Below are positions 7,402-15,842 of a stretch of 33,447 nucleotides of DNA, piece by piece. The position numbers and the translations under genes are program-made. This DNA comes from Desulfurococcaceae archaeon (GTDB taxonomy: Archaea > Thermoproteota > Thermoprotei_A > Sulfolobales > Desulfurococcaceae), in assembly GCA_020833245.1 (NCBI GenBank), contig JAJHQQ010000007.1, positions 1-33,447 of the forward strand, read 5' to 3'. Each line of letters begins with the position of its first letter. Position 1 is the first letter of the stretch. Below the pieces are notes generated by a model. The model worked only from the letters and a program-made list of their open reading frames with translations, searched no databases and was not told the origin of the DNA.

Positions 7402-7779
7402 TTAGTTCTTTGTGTTTTCACGCCTCTTAGCCTCTTCAAGTAGCTCTTTCCACTCCGCTTCACTCAAATTTTTGTATTTCTCTGTGAGTATAAACCTGTA
7501 CTCGGGGTTCTTCATAAAGAAATGCACTGTGTAACTACAAATAGGCTCTATTAGCCAGTTATTAAATTGTGCGAGGTTAATTGCGTATTTAACCAGTTCA
7601 GAAGCCAGACCTTTACCTCTGTGTTGAGGAGGAGTATACGTCTCTATTAGCTTCATGACTCCGTTTTCAACCTCGTACTTTAAAAAAGCCTTACTTTTAT
7701 CACTTAAAACAGCATATATAACCTGACTAGTGTGTTTAATCTCGACTTTACTACTATTACCTCGGCTCAAAGTAAGCAC
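7402..7779 (-). CDS. GNAT-family acetyltransferase (COG2388-like)
   Basis: A 125-residue small GNAT-fold protein. The acetyl-CoA pyrophosphate loop is QHRGKGLASELV, preceded by a beta strand with ETYTPP. It resembles the single-domain COG2388/YidJ-type group, whose substrates are unassigned. The C-terminus is a charged helix. The start is GTG at 7779; TTG at 7770, with GGTG six bases before it, is equally plausible. A clear TATA box (minus-strand CTATATAAG, 7806-7814) lies about 30 bases ahead. Co-transcribed with the MoaD-like gene, which may only reflect genome compaction. Confidence 0.8.
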   Translation of the reverse strand: MLTLSRGNSSKVEIKHTSQVIYAVLSDKSKAFLKYEVENGVMKLIETYTPPQHRGKGLASELVKYAINLAQFNNWLIEPICSYTVHFFMKNPEYRFILTEKYKNLSEAEWKELLEEAKRRENTKN

Positions 7780-7805
7780 CAGGTTATTTACTATTAACCT
7801 TACTA

Positions 7806-7814
7806 CTTATATAG
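7806..7814 (-). promoter_or_regulatory. TATA box for the GNAT-MoaD operon
   Basis: CTATATAAG on the minus strand, close to the archaeal consensus. Transcription would start near 7785, giving a leader of only a few bases before GTG 7779, or about 15 bases before TTG 7770. Confidence 0.6.
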
Positions 7815-7922
7815 TCCCGGGACTTTAAAACTGAATTTTAAACGCTGCGTGGTTGCTTCTAAAATTAAGAGTTAAATACCTGGTTTAATCTAATGACTTA
7901 CAGACTAAAACGCGGTGTTTTA

Positions 7923-9125
7923 ATGCCCTTAAGGTTGTCTCAAATAACTCTGCTATTACTGCTTGTATTTATGATGCTAATACAGTGTATAAGTATTATT
8001 GGGAGTACTAGTGAGTTAAATGAACAGGGCAACATCGCGTTGAATCTGATCTACGAAGCCGAAGTCGTATTAACAGTTGAGGGGTCCCTTATAGAAGAAA
8101 TTCTGGGACTAAACCCGCAAATCATAAACTCTATAACAATTATAGTAGACTACACAGTATATGTTAATATAACGCTAAACACGTACTTAGAAGTAGAAGG
8201 CTGCGATCTCGCGTTAAATATTGAGAGAGTTTCAGTAGCACCAAGTAGTGAAATTCCCAGTGATTTTATACAGAGTATTAAGAATATCGAGAAGTCAACT
8301 ATAAACGTGGAAAACGCGTGTAATACTAAAGATCACTCATTTCAAGCCTTACCGTTACTCATTACTTTCAATCGTGGTAATATAACAATTGAGAGAACAC
8401 CCGAAGAGCTTTACTTTAAAGGTCTATTAAGACTCGACATAGATATTGCACAAAGCATATTAGAAACCAGTGTAGAGACAGGTGAAACGACAAATTTAAC
8501 TGTAAAAATCCTAAACTATGAACCGCTATCCGGGATTCCGCTACTCTACTCGGAGACAACTGTATACTCTAATTCACTTGAAAATAAAAAATATACATAT
8601 TACGCGTATATTAAACTAGATCGTTCCTCTTTTAGTACAATCGCGGATTACTTAGCGAGATCCGTAAGTCAATTTGAGTTTCAAGGAAACACGACGTACC
8701 CTCCAATATCAGTCATAGTCCTATACCCAGCAAATAGCATCATCCCTGATATAAGTACTGTGGGAAGCACTATAACGGTGTCTTTTAGTAATTTTACAAG
8801 GTGTTTCATACAAATAGGGCCCATTCCTCTGGAACTAGAAGTGAACAGTGACATTACCTTAAAATATTATGTGATAATGGGTGGGAGGGTCTTCTATACC
8901 CCCAAACCAGTAAACTGCTCGCAGGTAAATATACATCTATCTAATCCTGTAAAACAACTACCAGTAAACGACCATCCCGAGCTAGGGCTACCTCCTCAGC
9001 GCCCACCTCCCTCGAGCACAGAGATTATGGGGTCTTTCTCAGTAATCTTCTTAGCCATGGTGATCAGTTACCTTATTATAGATAAATTAGTCAATATCTT
9101 CACTAAGCACTTAGCGGTAATTTAG
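7923..9125 (+). CDS. Hypothetical membrane-anchored extracytoplasmic protein
   Basis: Roughly 400 residues: a hydrophobic N-terminal signal/anchor (SQITLLLLLVFMMLIQC), a long beta-rich exterior with many N-x-S/T sites, a proline-rich stretch (LPPQRPPPSS), then a C-terminal membrane helix (IMGSFSVIFLAMVISYLII) and a short basic tail. This is the plan of an archaeal surface protein anchored at one or both ends. I recognise no domain. ATG at 7923 is preferred because GGTG lies five bases before it and a TATA-like GTTAAATAC at about 7870 would start the transcript near 7900; the frame also has ATG at 7893. AT-rich codons distinguish it somewhat from neighbours. Confidence 0.7.
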   Translation: MPLRLSQITLLLLLVFMMLIQCISIIGSTSELNEQGNIALNLIYEAEVVLTVEGSLIEEILGLNPQIINSITIIVDYTVYVNITLNTYLEVEGCDLALNIERVSVAPSSEIPSDFIQSIKNIEKSTINVENACNTKDHSFQALPLLITFNRGNITIERTPEELYFKGLLRLDIDIAQSILETSVETGETTNLTVKILNYEPLSGIPLLYSETTVYSNSLENKKYTYYAYIKLDRSSFSTIADYLARSVSQFEFQGNTTYPPISVIVLYPANSIIPDISTVGSTITVSFSNFTRCFIQIGPIPLELEVNSDITLKYYVIMGGRVFYTPKPVNCSQVNIHLSNPVKQLPVNDHPELGLPPQRPPPSSTEIMGSFSVIFLAMVISYLIIDKLVNIFTKHLAVI

Positions 9126-9685
9126 AGTTCTCTGCATGTACTACTATTTGATTGAACCAGAAGTATTTCCTTCAGTAGTAATTTCTATTTGGGTCTCTCC
9201 GAGGCGATCATCTGTGAATAGTTCCAAGTACTTTGCTTTTTTGCCTCGTGGTTTTTCAGGCTCTGCACCGGTTTTCACCGCATAATTGCCCTGGCTATTA
9301 GGACTTCACGTAACTCGAGAACCCCGTGTCTGCATTGAAAACATCAATTTAAACTCCAAAACTCACCATTAATAAGTAAAAAGCACGCAAAGAAGCCAAT
9401 AAAAAGTCAATAGATCACAGCTACTTACAACTAATTAAAGATCGATCGCAGGCTGTAGCTGTTTTGCCCCGCGTCTTCCTAGACTTGACATGGTTTTCGG
9501 CTACTTCACAGTTGGATTATAAGAATTGCGGGTACATGCGAAACCCTTATTCGAGCTAAGGAGCTGGTTGAGACGCTAAGACTAGTCGCTAACTAATAAC
9601 CTCCATCAAAACTAATAAACTCAAAGTAGGTAAATCACAAGAGATTAATTTGTAGTCTAAATTAACTTGTCGTAGGCTGTGAAAA
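9126..9685. other. Gene-poor interval of 560 bases with a possible gene remnant
   Basis: No full-length gene is visible, which is striking where neighbours overlap. On the minus strand, 9144-9278 reads as 44 codons from GTG to TAG (KTGAEPEKPRGKKAK, then YLELFTDDRLGETQIEI) that look protein-like, with an adjacent frame giving LELREVLIARAIMR just upstream. The frame changes and stops suggest a decayed gene, but I recognise no family and chance is not excluded. The right third is AT-rich and probably holds the promoter of the gene at 9686. Confidence 0.3.
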
Positions 9686-10732
9686 TTGAAGGGGAGACTC
9701 AATAAGGGGGTGTCGATAAGAGCACAGGGTGATGTGCTTTCTCTGTGGAAACCTCTAAGTGAGATATTAGGGAGTTATAATTCTAAGGCAACTATTACAT
9801 TAAATCTCCACAATAGGAGAGCTAGGAGGGTCTCTCACAGTGTTCTAGAAGTCCTAGTTGAAACTACGAGTACACATGTAGACTGGAAGCTTAAACTTAA
9901 CGGTGTAAATATAACACGTGAGTTTAAGCCTCCTTACACATTAGAGCTACCTGATCATAACAAGTATCTCTGTAAATTCGTCTATGATATCACAGAGTTA
10001 CTAAATACAGATGAGGCTACTAGTAGAGAGTGGGTTAATGTGGCAATTAGACACGAGGGGGGAAACCCTCTAAGTCTTAAAGGTATATTACTCAATGCTA
10101 TATACGAAGACTACGAGGCTACATCCACATATAGTCACTTTACAGGGCTTCTCCTACTAGAAAGGGGTGACGAGTACTCACACAGTATAGATCAGCTCTC
10201 GGGAGCCGACGCGCACGCTAAGTTAATAATGTACACTCCTAGAGCGAGTAGAGTACTCATATCATCTGGAAGCTGGTCAGAACTCGTTACTCTATTACAA
10301 GGTCAAGTAGAAGAGCGCGTATTTACAGTGAGCAATTCCACTAGTTTTATCAAAGTCTCACCTCAAGTAAGCGAAAACCAGCAAGGCTACTTAGTTCTCT
10401 CTAGCTTTACTGTTTATAGTACTAACTTGAAGACTCCCCACCTAGACCTAGAGAGCATTGAGGCATCTAGACAGGGATCGGAAGTCAGAGTTAAAGTGAG
10501 AATAGTTAACACCGGCGAGTCTAAACCAGATAGAGTAATTATTAGTGTATTTGACAGAGGTACTCTACTCGGAATGTACAGGTATGATGGCTCAAACTAC
10601 GAGCCGGGTAGAATAGTTGAAGAAGTACTCTCACTCAAAGCCTCTCCACAAACAGCTGAGTTAACACTGCGAGTAGCGTGGTCTAAGTTAACGAAGACCA
10701 TGTTTACTGATCGAAAGATAATTCTGAGCTAA
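9686..10732 (+). CDS. Hypothetical beta-rich protein with CARDB-like C-terminal domain
   Basis: About 348 residues, mostly predicted beta strands. Residues about 255-345 (EVRVKVRIVNTGESKPDRV and following) match the pattern of an Ig-like CARDB/adhesion module, with the typical N-T-G-x-S turn. The N-terminal part has strand-turn repeats (ATITLNLHNR, WVNVAIRHEGGN). It has neither a signal peptide nor a membrane helix, unusual for CARDB-type domains, so either it is cytoplasmic or the true N-terminus is elsewhere. TTG at 9686 is used; GTG at 9710 after AAGGGGG is an alternative. It stops three bases before the convergent deacylase. Function unknown. Confidence 0.65.
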   Translation: MKGRLNKGVSIRAQGDVLSLWKPLSEILGSYNSKATITLNLHNRRARRVSHSVLEVLVETTSTHVDWKLKLNGVNITREFKPPYTLELPDHNKYLCKFVYDITELLNTDEATSREWVNVAIRHEGGNPLSLKGILLNAIYEDYEATSTYSHFTGLLLLERGDEYSHSIDQLSGADAHAKLIMYTPRASRVLISSGSWSELVTLLQGQVEERVFTVSNSTSFIKVSPQVSENQQGYLVLSSFTVYSTNLKTPHLDLESIEASRQGSEVRVKVRIVNTGESKPDRVIISVFDRGTLLGMYRYDGSNYEPGRIVEEVLSLKASPQTAELTLRVAWSKLTKTMFTDRKIILS

Positions 10733-10735
10733 GTA

Positions 10736-11563
10736 TTAGACGTATTTAAGTACTAGTTTTCTCCTCTTAGCGTACTCCTCTACGAGCTCTCTGTGTTCAC
10801 GCCTAGTGCTCTTCTTCTCCACGATGATCTGCGTGGGAGCAACCGCTGATCTGGAGGTCATCATGTCTAGTATTTCAAAGTCCAGGTACGTCAGCGCGTA
10901 CTTGGGTAATATATGTCCAAAGCACACACTCTCACTTAATGCGAGATCAGTGAACTTTCTAGGGTAGTGTCCACCGCCAATCCCCGCCGAGACTACGCAC
11001 TCGGGTAGAGTGGGGTACTCTTCCAGGAATTCAAGTAAAGTATCGCCGATGACCACGTGGTTAACTGGATCGCTCCACTCGGTATTGCTACTTCCTATCT
11101 CTATGAAAACCAGTGGTTTACTGAGACTAGTAGGGCCGTGGTGAGTAGCCTCGTAGCTAACCTCATACTCTGATCGACCAAGCCTCGTAGCAGAGCTCTT
11201 GAGGCCTCTCAGTAATCTAAACGCCACAGTGGGGTGGGATATGCCAAGTTCTCTTGGGCGACCACCATATAGGGCTTCCCCTGAGAAATTGCCTGTGGCG
11301 TGAACAGTGTAGCTTTTAACACCGGCTTCGCTGGAGTGTCTCGATATAATAATATAGAACTCTACATTAACGGGCATAGTATCATCTAGGAAATCGAAGT
11401 GTAATACGTCCTCGCTGAAACCTGCGAGAACAGCGTTTTTCGCTTCATAGCACTCAACAGAGTGTTTGCACGCTGAGCTCCTGTCTAGTTTAATTCTACT
11501 TGCAATGTAATTTACTACGCCACTTCCAGCTGGGTCCATTGTGCTATACGCGAGCCCAATCAT
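10736..11563 (-). CDS. dtdA: Archaeal D-aminoacyl-tRNA deacylase (DTD2/GEK1 type)
   Basis: Hydrolyses D-amino acids mischarged on tRNA, a chiral proofreading step after aminoacylation. The sequence follows the archaeal/plant DTD2 family throughout: SRHSSEAGVKSYTVHATGN, ISHPTVAFRLLR, YEATHHGPTSLSKPLVFIE, GSSNTEW, and the glycine-histidine block SAGIGGGHYPRKFTDL with conserved His and Asp. At 275 residues it is family length. ATG at 11563 begins the conserved MIGLAYS; the frame extends to TTG 11593, but a TATA box (11581-11589) lies between, so the longer form is unlikely. Divergent from taw3, another tRNA gene. Confidence 0.93.
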   Translation of the reverse strand: MIGLAYSTMDPAGSGVVNYIASRIKLDRSSACKHSVECYEAKNAVLAGFSEDVLHFDFLDDTMPVNVEFYIIISRHSSEAGVKSYTVHATGNFSGEALYGGRPRELGISHPTVAFRLLRGLKSSATRLGRSEYEVSYEATHHGPTSLSKPLVFIEIGSSNTEWSDPVNHVVIGDTLLEFLEEYPTLPECVVSAGIGGGHYPRKFTDLALSESVCFGHILPKYALTYLDFEILDMMTSRSAVAPTQIIVEKKSTRREHRELVEEYAKRRKLVLKYV

Positions 11564-11580
11564 GGTGCTCTCCAGGCGAC

Positions 11581-11590
11581 CTATAAAACT
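11581..11590 (-). promoter_or_regulatory. TATA box for dtdA
   Basis: AGTTTTATAG on the minus strand is centred about 22-25 bases before ATG 11563, implying a leaderless or nearly leaderless transcript. Confidence 0.5.
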
Positions 11591-11668
11591 CAATACTCAG
11601 TATAGAAGTGATTACTACTTTAGTTAAAGAGCTCTCTTCACTATGCTTTTAACTCGGGATATTGAGAT

Positions 11669-12388
11669 ATGCGCATTAACTATGAGAAGTGGAGTCTCCG
11701 GAAAAAGTACTTTTGGCGCAGAGTGTGGGAGGATTATGAGATAGGGTACTTAGACAGGGACTTAATTCCCCTAATAGCCCTCCTCAACAGGGATAGAGAC
11801 ATCTACACTACTAGTAGTTGTAGTGGTAGAATCGTGGTCGTAGACGGCGTTGTGCCGTGGATTAGAGAAGAGGCGAGCGTAGTATTTAAGTCACACACGC
11901 CTGCTACTTTGAGCGATGTGGACTTTATGTACAGAACCGCTCCCCACAAGAGCTACTGGCTAGTAGTCACAGGACCTATATTACACTTCTCAACTACGAG
12001 TATCAAAAAAGCCGTAGGCCTCTTAAAGAAGGCGAGAACTGCTGGTTTTAAACACAGTGGAATAATACATACTAGTTCAACGAGGGGGGTTTTCGTAGAG
12101 CTAGTTACAGGCATCTACATGACTCAAATGATTAAAACACGCGAATTAAGCATTGTTTCACAGCGCGATATCGAAGAGGTTTTAAACATATTTAACAAAG
12201 CCCTTATTGAGGGTAAACAGAGACTCCAGAGGCTTTACGAGGTCTTCGAGAATAGTTTACCAGAAAACCCTGATTTAGAAGTTGAGAGAGAACTCAGTAG
12301 TAGAAGAGTAGAGATCGCTACGCGCAAACCAATAGAGGTCTTCTACGAGATCTGTGGAGACTTATGTAGGGAGTTTTTAAGGACTTAG
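11669..12388 (+). CDS. taw3: tRNA(Phe) wybutosine-pathway N4-methyltransferase Taw3
   Basis: Homologue of TYW3/Taw3, which methylates N4 of the tricyclic 4-demethylwyosine derivative at position 37 of tRNA-Phe using S-adenosylmethionine. The conserved block YTTSSCSGRIVVVDG, the W-x-F/V-x-S-H segment (VVFKSHTPA), FMYRTAPHKSYWLVVTGPILH, and FKHSGIIHTSSTRGVFVEL are all present. Length 239 residues fits. ATG at 11669 lies 105 bases upstream-to-upstream from the dtdA start, a divergent pair. TYW1 and TYW2 homologues are not in the window. Confidence 0.92.
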   Translation: MRINYEKWSLRKKYFWRRVWEDYEIGYLDRDLIPLIALLNRDRDIYTTSSCSGRIVVVDGVVPWIREEASVVFKSHTPATLSDVDFMYRTAPHKSYWLVVTGPILHFSTTSIKKAVGLLKKARTAGFKHSGIIHTSSTRGVFVELVTGIYMTQMIKTRELSIVSQRDIEEVLNIFNKALIEGKQRLQRLYEVFENSLPENPDLEVERELSSRRVEIATRKPIEVFYEICGDLCREFLRT

Positions 12389-12458
12389 TTTAGTACTGCT
12401 TGTAGTTTATTAACTAGTACTAGTCATCACTGAGTAATTGTGACTGAGGTGAAACTCT

Positions 12459-12788
12459 GTGAGTGAGCTCATAGATATAGAGGAATTTAAGAAAATAGAC
12501 TTGAGAATCGGCTTAGTTAAAAGCGCTGAGAGAGTTAAGGGAACAGAGAAGCTCATTAAGCTCATAGTTGACCTCGGAGAGCTTGGTGAGAGGCAGATCA
12601 TTGCTGGACTAGGCAAGTGGTATAATCCCGAGTACTTTGTGGGCAAGTACATAGTTGTCGTAGTTAACTTAAAGCCCAAGAAAATCATGAGTATAGAGAG
12701 TCAGGGAATGCTCCTAGCTACCGACACAGATCCTCCTGTACTAGTGACCACAGCGTCGGATGTCAAGCCGGGTGCAAAGCTAATCTAA
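12459..12788 (+). CDS. tRNA-binding OB-fold protein (Trbp111/CsaA/MetRS-beta type)
   Basis: A 109-residue stand-alone tRNA_bind (EMAP-II-like) OB domain: FKKIDLRIGLVKSAERVKG, the KLIVDLGELGERQIIAGL core, and ESQGMLLATD near the end are diagnostic. In archaea such a protein is the separate beta subunit or C-terminal domain of methionyl-tRNA synthetase, forming a dimer that grips the tRNA elbow; others serve as structure-specific tRNA chaperones. GTG at 12459 follows GAGGTGA (12446-12452) with six bases between, a textbook site for this genome. Its end overlaps the convergent acyl-CoA synthetase gene by 26 bases. Confidence 0.9.
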   Translation: MSELIDIEEFKKIDLRIGLVKSAERVKGTEKLIKLIVDLGELGERQIIAGLGKWYNPEYFVGKYIVVVVNLKPKKIMSIESQGMLLATDTDPPVLVTTASDVKPGAKLI

Positions 12789-14184
12789 CAGCTTCTACTT
12801 CCTGCTTTTTTAAGCGGGATTCAAGGTACTTCTTATACCACAGCATTTTACCGAGTGCTGCTACAGCCTCCTCAGGTGTTGGGTATGCCGGTATACTACT
12901 CCTGTTCAGGTACCTTATCGCCTCGTAGACTTCTACTCCGCCTATAAACGCTATTACAGTAGTCTTTGACACGTTGTTTTCGCGGTAAAACTCGGCAATG
13001 GCTTTAGCGAGGTCTCTCGGGTCTAGAATAGCTGTTCTACAGTACAAGATCACGATGTTGTCTACCTCCGGCGACTCCACGGCTACTTTTAAAGCCTTAA
13101 TGTAGTTATCCACTACTGCCTGCCCAGTTAAGTCAACAGGGTTCTTGGGGCTACCAAACCACGGCATTGTCTCCTTGAACTTTTCTACTAGTTGCTGACT
13201 GGGCTCGAGTAGTGGAACGTTATTTAGCTCAGCGGCGTCTGTAGCTAAGACACCCGCGCCTCCCCCATTCGTAATTACAACGGTGTTTACGCCTCTGGGT
13301 ATTGGTTGTTGCGCAAAAGCCCTGGCGATATTAAAGAGCTCTGTTATTGTGCGCGCTCTAATAATACCTGCTTGTTTAAACGCGGCTTCGTATAGTGCGT
13401 CACTACCTGCTAAGCTCCCGGTGTGGCTGGCGACGGCTTTCATTCCTCTCTTTGTTACACCGGCCTTTATGACTACGACGGGCTTTCTGAGAGTTACACG
13501 AGACATTCTCTCAATGAACTCTCTGCCCCGACCCGGCTTTAAGCCCTCTAGGTATACTGTTATAACTCGCGTACTGGGATCATCTGCTAGTAGCTCTGAG
13601 AGCTCAACGACATCTATATCCGCCATGTTGCCAATACTAAAGAGGCCTGAGAGGCCTATTTCGTTCATTATTGTCCACCCCATTAGCGCTATTCCAAGTG
13701 CCCCGCTCTGAGTGATGAAGGCTATATTGCCTTTAGCTACTTCGAGTGGGCCGAACGTGGCGTTTATGTTTCGCGGTGTGTAAGCGTAGCCGAAGATGTT
13801 TGGTCCTAGTATTCTCACACCATACTCTCTGGCTATTTTAACAATGCGCTCTTCCAGCTCTGTGTTCCCCACCTCGGAGAAGCCTGAAGATATGACAACG
13901 GCTATTTTAACCCCCTTCTTACCGCACTCTTCAATTACCTTAGGGGTTTCTGGTGCTGGTATAACTACTACTGCGACGTCGACTTCGCCTGGAATAGCGG
14001 TAATAGACGGGTATGCCCGGTATCCGAGGATCTCTGTTGCATTGGGGTTTACAGGGTATAATTCTCCTTTAAAACCATACTCAATAATATTTCGTAGTAT
14101 CGTATAGCCTATTTTACCCGGGCTTCTACTAGCACCTACTACCGCGATACTCCTCGGCTCTAATAGGGCTTTAAGCACGCTCAT
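12763..14184 (-). CDS. Acyl-CoA/acetyl-CoA synthetase (ADP-forming), alpha subunit
   Basis: This 473-residue protein is the alpha chain of the archaeal ADP-forming synthetase, which makes ATP from an acyl-CoA, ADP and phosphate at the end of sugar and peptide fermentation. It shows the CoA-binding Rossmann start (SIAVVGASRSPGKIGYTILRN), the succinyl-CoA-ligase core with ITQSGALG, and phospho-acceptor His254 in SHTGSLAGSD. The common GPNCxG segment reads GPNIFGY here. The beta (ATP-grasp) subunit is not in the window. ATG 14184 is preceded by GGAGG six bases upstream and a TATA box at 14211-14220. Its 3' end overlaps the tRNA-binding gene. Confidence 0.92.
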   Translation of the reverse strand: MSVLKALLEPRSIAVVGASRSPGKIGYTILRNIIEYGFKGELYPVNPNATEILGYRAYPSITAIPGEVDVAVVVIPAPETPKVIEECGKKGVKIAVVISSGFSEVGNTELEERIVKIAREYGVRILGPNIFGYAYTPRNINATFGPLEVAKGNIAFITQSGALGIALMGWTIMNEIGLSGLFSIGNMADIDVVELSELLADDPSTRVITVYLEGLKPGRGREFIERMSRVTLRKPVVVIKAGVTKRGMKAVASHTGSLAGSDALYEAAFKQAGIIRARTITELFNIARAFAQQPIPRGVNTVVITNGGGAGVLATDAAELNNVPLLEPSQQLVEKFKETMPWFGSPKNPVDLTGQAVVDNYIKALKVAVESPEVDNIVILYCRTAILDPRDLAKAIAEFYRENNVSKTTVIAFIGGVEVYEAIRYLNRSSIPAYPTPEEAVAALGKMLWYKKYLESRLKKQEVEAVRLALHPA

Positions 14185-14210
14185 TTAAACCCTCCACGTG
14201 GAGCTCCAGT

Positions 14211-14220
14211 GGTTTATAAG
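14211..14220 (-). promoter_or_regulatory. TATA box for the ADP-forming acyl-CoA synthetase gene
   Basis: CTTATAAACC on the minus strand, about 30 bases before ATG 14184. It is flanked downstream by the palindrome CTCCACGTGGAG, whose right half supplies the GGAGG ribosome binding site. Confidence 0.55.
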
Positions 14221-14233
14221 ACTAAAAGACATT

Positions 14234-14836
14234 TTAAACAAAATTCCCGGGTTGTCTCCTTAGCAGGTTAAATAGAATCTCCTCGATATTGTAGTAACGC
14301 TGAGAGAGACCAGTGTCCTCCGTGTACTCCACCACGCCTATAAAACCTAGCCTCACGGTACCTGGGGAGAAAATACGCTTATTTAAATTAAGGCACGGTC
14401 TCTCACAGCCACCTATAATAACTAGTTTTGGCTTAACGCGCTCAATAACACGGTCTACCCAGTCCCAGCCTGAGTGGCAACACGTGTACTGAAAGCCTGG
14501 TTGACTCGTGAAAACTACGTCTACACTCCTCTCAGGGAGATCATGACAACCCGATAACCCCACACCTATTAGAGATAGGCCTCCGTACTCTGTGTATTTA
14601 CACTCTAGTAGCTCACCACTCCTACTTAAAGCTACAGCTAGAGCCGGTGAGTCGCACTCTCCGAGAACGCCCAGAGTGCGCAGTCTACAATTAGAGCTTA
14701 GCCACTCAACTATAGTAGGAGACGCGGTGTTACCGAGGAGGACAATTCCACTAGCTCTAATATACTTAGCAGTAAAGCAGAGAATTCTAGAGAGACTCTT
14801 ATAACCCATTAAGTCGTAGACGACAATTAATCTCAC
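14234..14836 (-). CDS. Degenerate calcineurin-like phosphoesterase-fold protein (likely inactive)
   Basis: The 200-residue sequence follows the archaeal Icc/YfcE-like metallophosphoesterase layout block by block, but the metal ligands have changed. DxHG is D8-L-M10-G, GD is G-N36, GNxD is G-E60-C-D62, the THxPP histidine is S111 (FTSQPG), GHxH is G-G143-C-E145 and NPG is S157-P-G. The hydrophobic strands and turns between them are kept, so the fold should persist while two-metal hydrolysis should not. It is unusually rich in cysteine (CC at 119-120 and others). GTG 14836 overlaps the stop of the nucleotidyltransferase gene, so the two are translationally coupled. A binding or scaffolding role is inference. 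Confidence 0.6.
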   Translation of the reverse strand: MRLIVVYDLMGYKSLSRILCFTAKYIRASGIVLLGNTASPTIVEWLSSNCRLRTLGVLGECDSPALAVALSRSGELLECKYTEYGGLSLIGVGLSGCHDLPERSVDVVFTSQPGFQYTCCHSGWDWVDRVIERVKPKLVIIGGCERPCLNLNKRIFSPGTVRLGFIGVVEYTEDTGLSQRYYNIEEILFNLLRRQPGNFV

Positions 14837-15840
14837 TACTCTAAGTACCTCATATAGCCCTGGTGCTCGAGGACTCCGATTAAAACTCTACACTCACCTA
14901 TAACATCACTACACTGTAGTAGCCCTTTAACCTCAAATAAGCCTCCCTCGTAGAGTCCCGTAGTGTACAGGGCCTCATAGCTAACTACTCTTGTAATGTC
15001 ATGTGGTATAATAGTAGAGGAGGACTCGGTTACCTTGTACCTTAGAATTCTCCCCGTAGAGGGGTAGTTGAGGGCCTCCACTCCCCCGCTAATTTCGACT
15101 TCAAGGTTAACTAAACCTAGGGTTTTAAAGCTGGGGAGTAGTGTTACCTCCCTGTAGACGCCGTCGTTGTACACTACAGAGTACTCTCTGCCCTCGTAGA
15201 CGCCTCTACGCCAATTCCTGTAGAATTTAGCGACGTCTCTCGGCATTAACCCCGTGATCTTAGCGAGATTTTCACTCCAAGTGTGCAGCCTACTCTCTGA
15301 GAACGGCTTAAAGAGCTCTCTATTAGATTCAATAAACTCAACAACTCTCATGGACTCCCTAGTGCCGTAGACCACGACGTCGATGTCACTGATCTCCACG
15401 TTGTGAATACAGGGTAATAGTGAGCCAGTTATACCCACTAAAATACCTGTATTTGAGCTTATAGTACTAATAAAACTCAGTGATAGTTTCTCGAGGCTGT
15501 CACTCACTCTCGAGTATAGTTCCCTAGCGCGTTCTATTGGGTAGTATAGTCTTTTCACTGCACTTAGAGGTATGAAGGGCACTGAGGCGTTGAAAAACGG
15601 TGTGTAAACACGCCACTCTGTGTAACTGTACACTTCTCTAGCAGTGTAGTATTTTACTACCCTCTCGTAGAAAACTCCTCGTCTACGCCACGGTGTTAAG
15701 CGTAGTGTAGGCCTGTACTTGACGTAGCCTATAAGCCCGCTCTGAAAGTGCGTATTACCTGTAACTACTCCTATAGATCCGTCTACGAGCTCGAAGTAGT
15801 AGTGATCTAGTGGTTTACGATACTCCGAGTTGAGTGTCAC
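14836..15840 (-). CDS. Predicted nucleotidyltransferase (COG2413-like)
   Basis: A 334-residue protein with a polymerase-beta-type minimal nucleotidyltransferase core at about residues 133-160. G139-S140 (GITGSLL) is followed by S-D152-I-D154-V-V-V-Y-G, the metal-binding GS...DxD signature. The N-terminal 100 residues, with many aromatic and basic residues, and the beta-rich C-terminal 130 residues match the archaeal COG2413 architecture. What it transfers NMP to is unknown for the family. It lies two bases after nicotinate phosphoribosyltransferase and overlaps the degenerate phosphoesterase, in an operon of four. Confidence 0.78.
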   Translation of the reverse strand: MTLNSEYRKPLDHYYFELVDGSIGVVTGNTHFQSGLIGYVKYRPTLRLTPWRRRGVFYERVVKYYTAREVYSYTEWRVYTPFFNASVPFIPLSAVKRLYYPIERARELYSRVSDSLEKLSLSFISTISSNTGILVGITGSLLPCIHNVEISDIDVVVYGTRESMRVVEFIESNRELFKPFSESRLHTWSENLAKITGLMPRDVAKFYRNWRRGVYEGREYSVVYNDGVYREVTLLPSFKTLGLVNLEVEISGGVEALNYPSTGRILRYKVTESSSTIIPHDITRVVSYEALYTTGLYEGGLFEVKGLLQCSDVIGECRVLIGVLEHQGYMRYLE

Positions 15841-15842
15841 TT

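Noticed and set aside
11564-11593. TTG 11593 as the dtdA start
   Set aside because: It lies in the TATA box, and the conserved N-terminus begins at ATG 11563.
13283-13711. Long plus-strand frame opposite the acyl-CoA synthetase gene
   Set aside because: Low-complexity antisense translation of a clear family member.
14191-14202. CTCCACGTGGAG palindrome as an operator
   Set aside because: A single 12-base palindrome overlapping the ribosome binding site; without a second copy I cannot support a regulatory role.
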